From: Natronoarchaeum philippinense
GTDB lineage: Archaea > Halobacteriota > Halobacteria > Halobacteriales > Natronoarchaeaceae
Direction of reading: 5' to 3'
DNA length: 64,000 nt
Assembly (NCBI RefSeq): GCF_900215575.1
Contig: NZ_OBEJ01000005.1
Coordinates: 1 to 64,000, forward strand
Positions 1 through 8,060 of the stretch are shown piece after piece. The translations under genes were made by a program, and so were the position numbers. Numbering within the stretch: the stretch's first letter is position 1; each line of letters begins with the position of its first letter. The notes under the pieces were generated by a model that was not told the origin of the DNA, did no database searches, and saw nothing but the letters and a program-made list of their open reading frames with translations.

Positions 1-759
1 GTCACCGAGACTCTCGGGGGTCCATCGGCTTCCGTTCCACTCGAAGACGGTGGCGTTCCCGCCGCTGACGGTCACGTCGTCGCGGCCGTCGCTGTCGAGC
101 CCGTAGAACGTCACGTCGGCGTCCTCGATGCCGATCGGCTCCCACGTGACGCCGTCGGTCGTCTCGAACGCGCGCCCGTTCGTGTCGATCGCGTGGGCCG
201 AGCGCGGGCCGAACGTCTCGATTGCTGGGAGGGCGGACCCGCTCCCGGGCGTCACGTAGTCCCACGTTCCCTCCTCGCCGTTGGCGAAGCTGTAGTAGAT
301 CTTGCCCGAGTCGCCGGCGACGTACACTTCGGCGTCGCCGGCGTCTCCGACCACGGCGACGTCGTTGAAGTTGTTCGTAACGTCCATCGGCGCCGAACGA
401 TCCTCTAGGCTGCCCGTCTCGACGTCGTACTCGCCGATCGCGCCGCTGGCGCCGACGAACCAGAGACGCCGGCCGTCGTCGGTCGCGGCCGCGCCGTAGA
501 GGTTGTTCCCGTTGCCGGTGGGGCCGCCGTCGAGCAGCTTGCGCCAGCCCTCGTCTATCCGGCGGAGCACGACGCCGCCGCCGCCCACCGCGTGGGCGCC
601 GCGTGCGGTGTACTGCACGTCGTGGAGGGTGCCGTCGACAGGGGTCTCCGCGACCGTCCACTCCTCGGCGGTCGCTGCTCCCGAGCCCACTGCAACGGTC
701 GTCGCGGCGAGCGATGCGCCGACTGCTTTCAGTACCGAACGTCGCGTGTGCTCTGTCAT
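1..759 (-). CDS. Tat-exported beta-propeller-like protein, 3' end outside window
   Basis: An open frame of 253 codons runs from ATG at 759 to the window edge with no stop, so the C-terminus is missing. The N-terminus has a twin-arginine signal (RRSVLK, residues 6-11), a hydrophobic stretch and an Ala-rich cleavage region near residue 30, so export in folded form is likely. The mature part repeats short Gly-rich blades with W/Y and D turns (for example GRRLWFVGASG, then EVYVAGDSGKIYY), as in BNR/WD40/YVTN-type beta-propellers. No catalytic motif is visible. The substrate or partner is unknown; surface or periplasmic-equivalent location is inferred from the signal only. Confidence 0.75.
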   Translation of the reverse strand, partial: MTEHTRRSVLKAVGASLAATTVAVGSGAATAEEWTVAETPVDGTLHDVQYTARGAHAVGGGGVVLRRIDEGWRKLLDGGPTGNGNNLYGAAATDDGRRLWFVGASGAIGEYDVETGSLEDRSAPMDVTNNFNDVAVVGDAGDAEVYVAGDSGKIYYSFANGEEGTWDYVTPGSGSALPAIETFGPRSAHAIDTNGRAFETTDGVTWEPIGIEDADVTFYGLDSDGRDDVTVSGGNATVFEWNGSRWTPESLGD

Positions 760-1120
760 GGCGCAGTCGAGGCTTCCCGTGCTTGCCATGTAAGGCCCGG
801 CGACGCTTGACGCCGTTTATCACGCTTCAAAACCGTCGAAAACCCGGTCGAACGGCCGAATTTCTACGGCTCCAAAACCGCCGATTTCACGCCGGTTTTG
901 AACGGGTTTCTCCGGGCGTCACAGCCCGCCCCGGTCGTGGTTCGCTCATACGCTCAGTGGTCGACAGTGCGGCCCGCATTCGATCCCGGCTTGAGCGCCC
1001 GAAACCGGCGAAACAGCGGCTTTCGGCGAGCACGAACGATCGTAAATCCGCTTAAATCGGGCTGATTCGCCCCCACGATCACGACGGTTCAATACCGTTC
1101 CGTCCCGACGTGTGATCGCA
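760..1120. other. Intergenic region between divergent genes
   Basis: Non-coding by composition. It holds the promoter side of both flanking genes. About 820-915 is locally richer in A/T and contains related short segments (TCAAAACCG, CCAAAACCG and the opposite-strand GGTTTTGAACG), giving imperfect inverted repeats. A TATA-like CTTAAATC lies at about 1052-1060, some 60 nt before the downstream ATG. I see no RNA gene here. Confidence 0.4.
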
Positions 1121-1378
1121 ATGCTCCAAACCAAGCTCCTCACGCTGGTCGCGGTGACGGTACTGCTCGCGAGCGGCGTCGCGGGCGCGGCGCCCGCCGC
1201 CCCCTCCCCGAACGACGGACCGCCGGTCGACGTGCCCGACATCGGTCCGCCGTCGGACCTCCCCGACGTGGTTCCGGACTTCGTCGGTGACATCCACGAC
1301 TCCGTCACCGAGCACGTCGAGAACGGCGTCGACAAGCTGGGCGAGCGGATCAGCGACCTGACGCCCGGCGAGAGCTAA
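1121..1378 (+). CDS. Small secreted Pro/Asp-rich protein
   Basis: 85 residues from ATG at 1121; an in-frame GTG at 1112 would add three residues. Residues 1-27 form a typical Sec signal peptide (a Lys, then a Leu/Val/Ala core, ending near ASGVAGA). The mature part is a short Pro/Asp linker with repeated VPDIGPPSDLPDVVPD-like text, followed by an amphipathic helix (residues about 55-80) rich in Asp, Glu and Val. No cysteine or catalytic motif is present. It may be an exported structural or adhesive micro-protein; no function is assigned. The next gene points the opposite way, so it is probably monocistronic. Confidence 0.55.
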   Translation: MLQTKLLTLVAVTVLLASGVAGAAPAAPSPNDGPPVDVPDIGPPSDLPDVVPDFVGDIHDSVTEHVENGVDKLGERISDLTPGES

Positions 1379-1435
1379 CGCGCGCTGTTTTCGGTTCACT
1401 TCCGTTCTTCCCCGTACGACTGCCGCCGAGCAGGC

Positions 1436-2131
1436 CTATCTGGGATGCTTGTCGGGATCGCCGTCGTGAGCTAGTTCGACGAGATGCGCGGCCTCCTCGG
1501 CGACGATGCGGTCGACGCCGAGGCGCGCGATGGACTCGACGCCCGGCAGACAGAACACCGGGACGGTCGTGACGATGCCGGCGGTCGCGCGCGTGGCGAC
1601 GACTCGCGTGGCGACCTCGTCGTAGGCCAGCAGGCGAAGCAGTTCGCCGAACCCGTCGAGCTCCTTGTCGAACAGCGGCTCGGCCGCCTCGATCGCCACG
1701 TCGTCGGGCGTGATGCCGGTGGCGCCTACGGTGACGACGACGTGGACATCCGAGCGGTCGGCCAGTCGGTCGATCGCCGCTTGGACGTTGTCGTACTTTG
1801 CCTCGACCAGCTCGCGCGTGACGATCTCGGTCCCGACCGCCTCTAGCTCCTCGACGGCGGCGTCGCCCGGCGGGTCGTCCGAGAGCGACCGCTCCGAGGA
1901 TATCGTCAGGACGGCCGCGCCGAGATCGTCCGGGTCGGGGGCGGCCGGCACGTCGGCATCGCGGGTCTCCGGACTGTCGGCGTCGCCGCGCTCGCCTTCT
2001 TCTGATTCGGGCGACTCGACGTCTTCATCGCCACTGCTCGATGCCGCGTCGTCGGCGTCGTTCGACGCCGATTCGTCATCGTCGTCGGACCGCAGATCCC
2101 GTCGGGTGTCGCGCTGCTGGAAGTCGACCAT
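1436..2131 (-). CDS. moaB: MoaB/MogA-family molybdenum cofactor protein
   Basis: 231 residues from ATG at 2131. Residues 70-231 form the MogA/MoaB fold that binds molybdopterin and adenylylates it in molybdenum cofactor synthesis. The core motif TVGATGITPDDVAIEA (134-149) matches the family TTGGTGxTxRDVTPEA, with Ala for the second Gly. The C-terminal LPG motif precedes an amphipathic helix ending in AAHLVELA. The first 68 residues are a low-complexity, extremely acidic extension absent from bacterial MoaB; this is common in haloarchaeal proteins. A longer frame continues upstream but lies antisense to the divergent oxidoreductase gene, so I used this ATG. Confidence 0.85.
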   Translation of the reverse strand: MVDFQQRDTRRDLRSDDDDESASNDADDAASSSGDEDVESPESEEGERGDADSPETRDADVPAAPDPDDLGAAVLTISSERSLSDDPPGDAAVEELEAVGTEIVTRELVEAKYDNVQAAIDRLADRSDVHVVVTVGATGITPDDVAIEAAEPLFDKELDGFGELLRLLAYDEVATRVVATRATAGIVTTVPVFCLPGVESIARLGVDRIVAEEAAHLVELAHDGDPDKHPR

Positions 2132-2260
2132 GGGCGGGCTTTCGGACGAGGGTTTGAAACGCTTTCCGGCGTCTCGGAAGTCGGCGTCACCGGCACAGCG
2201 AAACCGGCGATGCCCGCCCCCTCGCGTACCGTTTTGACTATGCTTGGTGATGACTCTCGC

Positions 2261-3301
2261 ATGGACGCAGTCAAATTCACCGGCCACGGCGGCACCGATG
2301 TCATCGAGTACGGCGAGTTCCCCGACCCCGAAATCGGCGCCGACGACGTGCTCGTCGACGTGAAAGCCGGCGCGCTCAACCACCTCGACGTCTGGACGCG
2401 CAAGGGCCTCCCCGGCGTCGATCTGGAGATGCCCCATATCCCGGGCAGCGACGGCGCCGGCGTCGTCGAGGCGGTCGGCGAGCACGTCTCACGATTCGAA
2501 CCGGGCGACCGCGTCGCACTGGCGTCGGGCCGGTACTGCGGCGAGTGCGAGTACTGCCGCCACGGCGAGGAATCTCAGTGCGTGAACTACCACATCATCG
2601 GCGAGCACGTCCGCGGCGTCCACTCCGAACTCGCGGCGATTCCCGAGGAGAACCTCGTCAGCGTTCCCGAGGGCGTCGACTGGGCGACGGCGGCGGCCGC
2701 GCCGCTGGTCTTCCAGACCGCGTGGCGCATGCTGATGACTCGCGCTGACATCGAGCCCGGCGAGACGGTGCTCGTACTGGGCGCCAGCGGCGGCGTCGGT
2801 CACGCCGCGGTCCAGATCGCCGACTACGCCGGCGCGACGGTGTACGCGACGGGTGGCTCCGACGAGAAGTGCGCGTACGCCGAGGAGATCGGCGCCGAAG
2901 CGGCGATCAACTACGAAAAAGACGACTTCGCCGCCGAAATCCGCGATCTCACCGGCAAGCGCGGGGTCGACGTCGTCGTCGACCACGTCGGCGCCGACAC
3001 GTGGACCGACTCGCTTGCGAGCCTCGCCAAGGGTGGACGGCTGGTCACCTGCGGCGCGACGACCGGTCACGCGCCAGAGACGAACATCAACCGGATCTTC
3101 TGGAACCAGCTCAGCGTGCTCGGCTCGACGATGGCGACGCCGGGCGAGATCGACGACGCACTCGAACGGGTTTGGGACGGCACCTTCGAGGTCCGGATCC
3201 GCGAGGAGTTGGCGATGAGCGAGACGGTCCGCGCCCACGAACTGCTGGAGAACCGTGAGGGCTTTGGCAAGGTAGTCGTAAGACCCGATAGTGAGCTCTG
3301 A
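2261..3301 (+). CDS. Zinc-type medium-chain alcohol dehydrogenase/quinone oxidoreductase
   Basis: 346 residues. The N-terminal GroES-like domain carries the structural zinc lobe Cys93, Cys96, Cys99, Cys107 (CGECEYC plus a later Cys), and the Rossmann domain has GASGGVG at 174-180 for NAD(P)H. The positions that hold the catalytic zinc in alcohol dehydrogenases read ALNHLD and GSDGAG, so the usual Cys and His-Glu are missing. That combination is typical of the quinone-oxidoreductase branch and suggests a zinc-independent reduction. The ATG at 2261 was chosen because MDAVKF is the usual family start. The next small membrane gene overlaps its end by 11 nt, suggesting co-expression. Confidence 0.85.
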   Translation: MDAVKFTGHGGTDVIEYGEFPDPEIGADDVLVDVKAGALNHLDVWTRKGLPGVDLEMPHIPGSDGAGVVEAVGEHVSRFEPGDRVALASGRYCGECEYCRHGEESQCVNYHIIGEHVRGVHSELAAIPEENLVSVPEGVDWATAAAAPLVFQTAWRMLMTRADIEPGETVLVLGASGGVGHAAVQIADYAGATVYATGGSDEKCAYAEEIGAEAAINYEKDDFAAEIRDLTGKRGVDVVVDHVGADTWTDSLASLAKGGRLVTCGATTGHAPETNINRIFWNQLSVLGSTMATPGEIDDALERVWDGTFEVRIREELAMSETVRAHELLENREGFGKVVVRPDSEL

Positions 3302-3665
3302 GACCGATGGCGCGGGCGACGCCGGATCGTCGAGCGACACCTACACCCACGACCCGGCGGCGTTCGAGGCCAACGGCGAGCGACGCTCCCCGGAACGTTC
3401 GAGCGGGCACGGCCCGCGAGAAGCGGACGAGCGGGTCGACGGCGAGTCGCCCGACGGCGTCGTCCACCCCGCCGACGCGGACCGCGAGTTCGACTGGCGA
3501 GGCTGGCTGCTCGTCGGCGTCATCTTCTTTGCCTTCGTCATCGCGCCGATCGTCACCTACCTGCGCCCGCCGCAGTTGCCCTACTTCCCGGCGCTGATCG
3601 CGTTCCCGCTGCTGCCGGCGCTCGCGCTCGGCATCGTTGCGGTCTGGGCGACGACGCGGCCGTAA
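3291..3665 (+). CDS. Small two-TM membrane protein with acidic N-terminus
   Basis: 124 residues from GTG at 3291, overlapping the oxidoreductase stop by 11 nt, so probably translated from the same message. Residues 1-65 are hydrophilic and rich in Glu, Asp and Ser. Two hydrophobic segments follow (about 72-90, WLLVGVIFFAFVIAPIV, and about 98-120, LIAFPLLPALALGIVAVW), joined by a short Pro-rich turn. The topology is a cytoplasmic tail with a membrane hairpin. No family motif is recognised; such hairpin proteins are common in haloarchaea and usually lack a known role. Confidence 0.65.
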   Translation: MSSETDGAGDAGSSSDTYTHDPAAFEANGERRSPERSSGHGPREADERVDGESPDGVVHPADADREFDWRGWLLVGVIFFAFVIAPIVTYLRPPQLPYFPALIAFPLLPALALGIVAVWATTRP

Positions 3666-3681
3666 AAATTGGTCACTGCGG

Positions 3682-4038
3682 TCACTGCAGCGCGGCCGGC
3701 GGTTCGACGAACGTCTCGTCGAGTCGGCGGCTCAGCGTCACCGCAGTCGCGACTTCGTCCTCGGGCGTCTCAGGTTGCTCGGCGTACTCCGAGAGGGCGC
3801 GGCGAAGCCGCCACGCCTCATAGCAGGTGAACGGGCGGTCGGTGCCGGTTGTCGACGTGTCGCCGTACACCGGCCGGTCCTCGAGCTTCTCGATCGCGTT
3901 CATCGCCCACCACGGTGGCGACTCGCCGTCCTCGCGGTGGGATTCGACCTGCTGCAGCATGACGTGGTGGACGACCCACTGCTCTTGGCGGCTCATCTCG
4001 ATCGGGGTCGTATCACGCCGTCGTGCGGTTGTGCTCAT
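3682..4038 (-). CDS. Haloarchaeal hypothetical protein (118 aa)
   Basis: 118 residues from ATG at 4038. The protein is soluble, with no signal or membrane segment, and is rich in Glu and Arg. Features visible are SRQEQWVVHHVMLQQVES, a WWAMNAIEKLE segment and a C-terminal helix EDEVATAVTLSRRLDET. The coding look (GC at third positions, acidic character) supports a real gene. It converges with the membrane hairpin gene, 16 nt apart. I do not recognise a function; the helical, His/Trp-containing N-terminal half resembles small haloarchaeal domain-of-unknown-function proteins. Confidence 0.65.
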   Translation of the reverse strand: MSTTARRRDTTPIEMSRQEQWVVHHVMLQQVESHREDGESPPWWAMNAIEKLEDRPVYGDTSTTGTDRPFTCYEAWRLRRALSEYAEQPETPEDEVATAVTLSRRLDETFVEPPAALQ

Positions 4039-4183
4039 GATCTCTCGCGGGGCCGTTCACCTGCCCCTACGTACTGCTTGGTGGTGGTCACGTATAAATC
4101 CTTGCCAGATGTTAACACGCCATGCACGAGCGCAAGCGACGCCACTCACGGGGGCAACGAGCGCTAAAAGTGGCGTCGTGGCG

Positions 4184-4744
4184 CTACTCGAAGTCCCGCC
4201 GCATCGCAATCTCGAACCACGGGCACAGGCGCAGTTGCCGGTACCACTCGGGATGCTCGTGGAGGCGCTCGTAGGGGACCCACATCAGCCCGGCGACCTC
4301 CTCCTCGTCGGGGTCGAGCGAGGTGTCGTCGAGCGTGACCTTGAGCACCGCACAGACTTCGTGTTCGATGCCGGCGTTTTCGTAGTAGCGGCGGTACTCG
4401 AATCGGTCGGTCACGCGCAGGTCGTCGTACTGATCGGGCGTGATGCCGAGCTCCTCTTCGAGACGCTGGCGGGTGGCTTCCTCTTGGCTCTGGCCCTCGA
4501 CGGGGTGGGAGGCGACGGTGCCGTCCCAGTGGGTGTCCCAGAGGCGCTTGTTGGGGGCGCGCTGTGCCAGCAGAATGTTGCCGTCGCCGTCGAACACCAG
4601 CGACGTGAACGCGCGGTGGCGGATGCCGTCGCCCGTGTGGGCGTCCAGTCGGTTGACCAGCCCCTCGGGGTTGTCGTCGGCGTCGACCGCGATCACGTCC
4701 TGCTTGGCGTTCTCGTGTGTTTCGTCGGCGTTCTGCGTGCTCAT
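4184..4744 (-). CDS. idi: Isopentenyl-diphosphate delta-isomerase, type I
   Basis: 186 residues, Nudix fold. It interconverts IPP and DMAPP, feeding archaeal isoprenoid lipids and carotenoids. Seen are metal-ligand region RHRAFTSLVF (His43), the conserved HWDGTVASHP block (72-81, His80), the Nudix-like helix GQSQEEATRQRLEEELG (84-100), and EHEVC (127-131) holding the catalytic Glu129 equivalent of E. coli Glu116. The catalytic Cys67 of E. coli aligns with Ala78 here, which is odd for the family. ATG at 4744 gives the family-like MSTQ start; an upstream in-frame ATG at 4810 is less likely. Confidence 0.88.
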   Translation of the reverse strand: MSTQNADETHENAKQDVIAVDADDNPEGLVNRLDAHTGDGIRHRAFTSLVFDGDGNILLAQRAPNKRLWDTHWDGTVASHPVEGQSQEEATRQRLEEELGITPDQYDDLRVTDRFEYRRYYENAGIEHEVCAVLKVTLDDTSLDPDEEEVAGLMWVPYERLHEHPEWYRQLRLCPWFEIAMRRDFE

Positions 4745-4806
4745 TAGGGCTATAATCTCCGAGGTGGTTGAAACCCCCTTCGGTTCCGCGTAACCCGCCG
4801 TCGCCG

Positions 4807-5052
4807 TCACGCCGTCGGTTCGGGATCGTACCCCTCACCGACGAACAGCGAGAGGCGCCCGGGATCGACCGCGATGTCCAGCGACGGCGTCGAGACGATC
4901 TCGCCGTCGAGGCTGAACGCGATCAGTTCACCGCCGAGTGCGTCGATCTCTCGCGTCTCGCCGCGCTCTGTTCTCCCCCATGTCCGGTCGTTCGACGAGC
5001 AGCCCAAAAGGCGTCGGGCGTCGTCGATTTTTCCATCGAGCGCGTAAGACAC
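4807..5052 (-). CDS. Doubtful small protein, start uncertain
   Basis: 81 codons from GTG at 5052. The second half (about residues 35-81, IDALGGELIAFSLDGEIVSTP and after) has the strong third-position GC of real haloarchaeal genes and reads like a small beta-rich domain. The first third has weak codon bias, and the GTG is only two bases from the divergent ATG at 5055, leaving no room for normal promoters. The true start may be a later TTG, or this is a remnant of a longer gene. It lies just upstream of idi on the same strand, so it could be its operon partner. Confidence 0.35.
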   Translation of the reverse strand: MSYALDGKIDDARRLLGCSSNDRTWGRTERGETREIDALGGELIAFSLDGEIVSTPSLDIAVDPGRLSLFVGEGYDPEPTA

Positions 5053-5054
5053 AC

Positions 5055-5393
5055 ATGGGCACTGAATCACGGACCGATGCCGCGACGCGGGTCGTCGTCT
5101 CCTATCCGGCAGATCTCAGCGACTGGGGCCGTCGGCAGGTCGAGCGTTCGTCGTTCCGGGCGTTTCTCCGGCGCACCCGCGAGACTGCCACCGAGGGCGA
5201 TCTCTGGGAGGAGTTCGTCGGCGTGGGCTGCTGTGGCGACTCGCTCGACGTTCCCCTGCGGGTCGAACACGTCGAGGGGGGTCCCGCGATCGACGCCGCC
5301 ACCGAGTTCGACTTCGAAGTGCGCGAGGCGTGTGGCATTCAGGGCAGTTGGCGCGTTCAGAGCGCCGGCGGCCCCTCGGCGGCGAAAAAGTAG
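5055..5393 (+). CDS. Hypothetical cytoplasmic protein with Cys-Cys motif (112 aa)
   Basis: 112 residues from ATG at 5055. No signal or membrane segment. The middle part holds a compact GVGCCGDSL motif (about 68-76), and a further Cys lies in REACGIQGSW (about 95-104). Three cysteines in a small acidic protein could hold a metal or form a disulfide, but no known family pattern is met. Strong GC third-position bias supports coding. It converges with the DUF5812-like gene downstream (30 nt gap). Function not assigned. Confidence 0.65.
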   Translation: MGTESRTDAATRVVVSYPADLSDWGRRQVERSSFRAFLRRTRETATEGDLWEEFVGVGCCGDSLDVPLRVEHVEGGPAIDAATEFDFEVREACGIQGSWRVQSAGGPSAAKK

Positions 5394-5423
5394 GCGGGTG
5401 ATCGTTCGTCGACGTCGTCCTGT

Positions 5424-5897
5424 TCAATCAGGCAGGTAGCGCACGTTCAGGACGCCGTCGTCTTCCTCCCGCCGGACCTCGACGCGGACGGCCCCGAGTC
5501 TGGCGGCGCGCTCGATTGTCCCCTCGTCGTCGAGCACGTCGGCGGCGGCGTCCTCGGTCGTCTCGGGCGGCACCGACAGCACGTGTACCTCGCCCTCGCC
5601 GGCGCGCTCGACGCGCTCTACGTCGCCGACCTCCTGTTCGGCGGCGATCTCCATCGCTTGGGTCGTCGGCGACAGGTCCGTATCGACCAGTTCGATCTCC
5701 CGCCGTTCCGCGACCTCGACGACCTCCCACGCGACCTCCATCGGGGGCTGAGGTCGGATCGTCGCCTCCAGAACGTCCTGCTCGGCCACGTCCGGGTTCG
5801 ATGCCATCGTGTGAACTTGGCCGTCGCTCACGTCTCGAAACACCGCCGAGCCCTCGTCGGCGTGGGTGACGAGGAAGGTTCCGGTCTTCTCGCTCAT
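5424..5897 (-). CDS. DUF5812-like haloarchaeal protein
   Basis: 157 residues from ATG at 5897 (MSEKTGTFLVTHADEGSA). The N-terminal 60 residues read as a small beta-barrel-like domain (TGTFLVTHAD, then DVLEATIRPQPPMEVAWEVVEVAER), followed by a linker and a C-terminal alpha/beta part ending RREEDDGVLNVRYLP. The text matches what I know of the haloarchaea-only DUF5812 family, whose function is unknown. An in-frame ATG 24 nt upstream exists but departs from the family start. It is 46 nt downstream of the membrane protein gene on the same strand. Confidence 0.75.
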   Translation of the reverse strand: MSEKTGTFLVTHADEGSAVFRDVSDGQVHTMASNPDVAEQDVLEATIRPQPPMEVAWEVVEVAERREIELVDTDLSPTTQAMEIAAEQEVGDVERVERAGEGEVHVLSVPPETTEDAAADVLDDEGTIERAARLGAVRVEVRREEDDGVLNVRYLPD

Positions 5898-5943
5898 ACC
5901 CACTCGTAGGGCGCGGCGCACACTTCGGGCTTTCGAGCCCCGC

Positions 5944-6504
5944 CTACCGACTGAACCGCTGGACGAGTGCGATCACCAGCGCGCCCAGAATGGGTGCGAG
6001 CACGCTCGACAGCGCCGGTAGCCCGTAGAGCACGTCGATCACTGGTGCGAGCGCGCCCGTCGGCTCGGTCTGGAACTCGGTCGGCGCAGAGATGACCAGC
6101 GCGAGGTAGATCGACAGCACGTACAGGTATCCAGCCACCCCGAGCGCGGCGTCGCTCCGCCCGGTCGCCGTCCCCCGGCGGTGGTTTCGCGCGGCGTAGA
6201 CCACCGGTGCGAACAGCGGCACGAGCAGGCCGAGCACGATCACGGGTAACACCCCGCGGCTGATCTTGTTGAGCGCGGAGTGGCCGATCGTCTGCGCGAT
6301 CCAGACCGGTAGCGCCAGAATCACCGTTATCACCAGCAGCAGGCCGATCAAGGCGCTGACCCACACGTACGACCGGAGCAGCCGCGAATCGCTTTCGCGG
6401 CGCGCCCGGCCCAGCGCCCGACGCAGGGCGCTGTAGGATGTCGGTCGGCTGTCCTCGCTCGCGGCGTCGCTGTCGGTGCCGTGGGTGGCGCCGCCGTCGG
6501 TCAT
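5944..6504 (-). CDS. Polytopic membrane protein, unknown family
   Basis: 186 residues from ATG at 6504. An acidic, Ser-rich cytoplasmic tail of about 45 residues precedes four hydrophobic segments (about 48-72, 82-104, 122-140 and 160-182). Between segments two and three is a basic loop RNHRRGTATGR, consistent with a cytoplasmic location. No transporter or enzyme motif is visible. It precedes the DUF5812-like gene by 46 nt on the same strand and may share its transcript. It is divergent from pgi. Confidence 0.6.
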   Translation of the reverse strand: MTDGGATHGTDSDAASEDSRPTSYSALRRALGRARRESDSRLLRSYVWVSALIGLLLVITVILALPVWIAQTIGHSALNKISRGVLPVIVLGLLVPLFAPVVYAARNHRRGTATGRSDAALGVAGYLYVLSIYLALVISAPTEFQTEPTGALAPVIDVLYGLPALSSVLAPILGALVIALVQRFSR

Positions 6505-6641
6505 TCTGCGTCACTTAGGGCGGACCGGGGTTAAACGCCGCGGTGTCCGGCGTTCGACGCCATCAGCGACAGGCAACCCCGCGGTTCAGCAGTCACCCGC
6601 CGCCCCGCGGGTTTTTGCCCCGGCGCGCTCAGGTGTCGGGT

Positions 6642-7937
6642 ATGTACGTTGATCTGGGCAACGCGCTGTCGTCAGTAGCATCACCGGGCGTTTCGCGGGA
6701 ATCGCTGGATCGTCTCGACGAGGACGTAGCAGTAGCCCACGAACGCATCGAACGGGGCCGCGCGAACGCCGAACACGGCTACGCCGCGTTGAACCTGCCC
6801 GGGACGGCCGATCCCGACGCGATCAAAGCGACCGTCGAACCGGTGGCGGACGCCGAGGCGCTGGTGATCGTCGGTATCGGCGGATCGGCGCTGGGCGCGG
6901 CAACGCTCGCCGACGCACTTGACAGCGAGGTCGACACGTACGTTCTGGATAACGTCGACCCCGAGCACACGACCGCCCTGCTCGACGACCTGCCGCTGTC
7001 CGAGACCGCGATCAACGTCGTCTCGCGGTCTGGGACGACCGCCGAGACGCTGGCGAACTTCCTCGTGGTTCGGGAGGCGTTCGAGACCGCGGGCGTCGAC
7101 TGGACCGAGCGCACGGTTGTGACAACTGGTGAGGCGGGACCGCTGCGGGACTTGGCGCAAAAGCACGACCTGCCCGTGCTGAAGGTACCTGACGGTGTCC
7201 CCGGGCGATTTTCGGTCTTGTCGACGGTGGGTCTCGCTGCGGCGGCGATCCGCGGCGACGACCTCGACGCCCTGCTGCAAGGCGGCCGGGACGTGGCCGA
7301 GAGCCTCTCCGGATCGCTGTTCGAGGCGCCGGCCTACGCCTACGGTGCGACGACGTACGCGCTCGATACTCGGGGTGCCTCGGTCAACGCGATGATGCCC
7401 TACGCCGAGGGATTAGAGACCTACGCGGAGTGGTACGCCCAGTTGTGGGCCGAGAGCTTGGGCAAGGACGGACTGGGCCAGACGCCGGTGCGCGCGCTGG
7501 GGGCGACCGACCAGCACTCTCAACTGCAACTCTACCGAGCGGGACCGCGCAACACGATGGCGACGTTCGTCCGCCCGCGCGAGCGCATTGATCGGGCAAT
7601 TCCGGCGACCGACGTTGACGGGCTGTCGTATCTCGGCGACGCCACACTCGGGGAGCTACTGGACGCCGAATTCGAGGCGACGGAGGCCAGCCTCGCGGCG
7701 GCGGGGCGTCCCAACGTCCGGATCGAAATCGAGCGCGTCGACGAGCGCGGGCTGGGCCAACTGCTGTACGGACTCGAAGCGGCCTGCGTGCTGGCGGGTG
7801 AACTCCACGGCGTCGACACGTTCGTCCAGCCCGCCGTCGAGTGGGGTAAAAACGCCGCTCGCGGACTGTTGGGCGCCGAGGGTAAGTTCGAGGAAGCCCG
7901 CGCAGTCGAGGAGAAGACGCGCTTGCGCGTGGAGTGA
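6642..7937 (+). CDS. pgi: Glucose-6-phosphate isomerase
   Basis: 431 residues, PGI superfamily with two SIS domains. It interconverts glucose-6-phosphate and fructose-6-phosphate, in haloarchaea mainly for gluconeogenesis. Visible motifs are the phosphate-binding GIGGSALG (78-85), SRSGTTAET (128-136), the GRFSVLSTVGL segment, GATDQHSQLQLYRAGP, and the C-terminal signature QPAVEWGKNAAR containing the active-site Lys region. ATG at 6642 follows a GGGTTTTT element about 30 nt upstream, so a leaderless or short-leader message is likely. A longer frame upstream is non-coding by composition. A hairpin terminator candidate follows. Confidence 0.93.
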   Translation: MYVDLGNALSSVASPGVSRESLDRLDEDVAVAHERIERGRANAEHGYAALNLPGTADPDAIKATVEPVADAEALVIVGIGGSALGAATLADALDSEVDTYVLDNVDPEHTTALLDDLPLSETAINVVSRSGTTAETLANFLVVREAFETAGVDWTERTVVTTGEAGPLRDLAQKHDLPVLKVPDGVPGRFSVLSTVGLAAAAIRGDDLDALLQGGRDVAESLSGSLFEAPAYAYGATTYALDTRGASVNAMMPYAEGLETYAEWYAQLWAESLGKDGLGQTPVRALGATDQHSQLQLYRAGPRNTMATFVRPRERIDRAIPATDVDGLSYLGDATLGELLDAEFEATEASLAAAGRPNVRIEIERVDERGLGQLLYGLEAACVLAGELHGVDTFVQPAVEWGKNAARGLLGAEGKFEEARAVEEKTRLRVE

Positions 7938-8014
7938 TACGTCGGCGCCAGTGTCAGCCGGCAATCGGCGTCGGCGACAGCCGGTCGGCATCTGTACGCC
8001 CTCAGCACCTCGCC

Positions 8015-8035
8015 GAACCAGAACGCTGGTTCTTT
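8015..8035 (+). terminator. Stem-loop terminator candidate after pgi
   Basis: A perfect 7-bp stem (GAACCAG at 8015-8021 and CTGGTTC at 8026-8032) with a 4-nt loop AACG is followed by TTT. It lies 78 nt past the pgi stop and 26 nt before the next ATG. The T tract is short, so it may act only weakly. Confidence 0.5.
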
Positions 8036-8060
8036 GGTGGCGACCGCTCTCCATTTCGGT

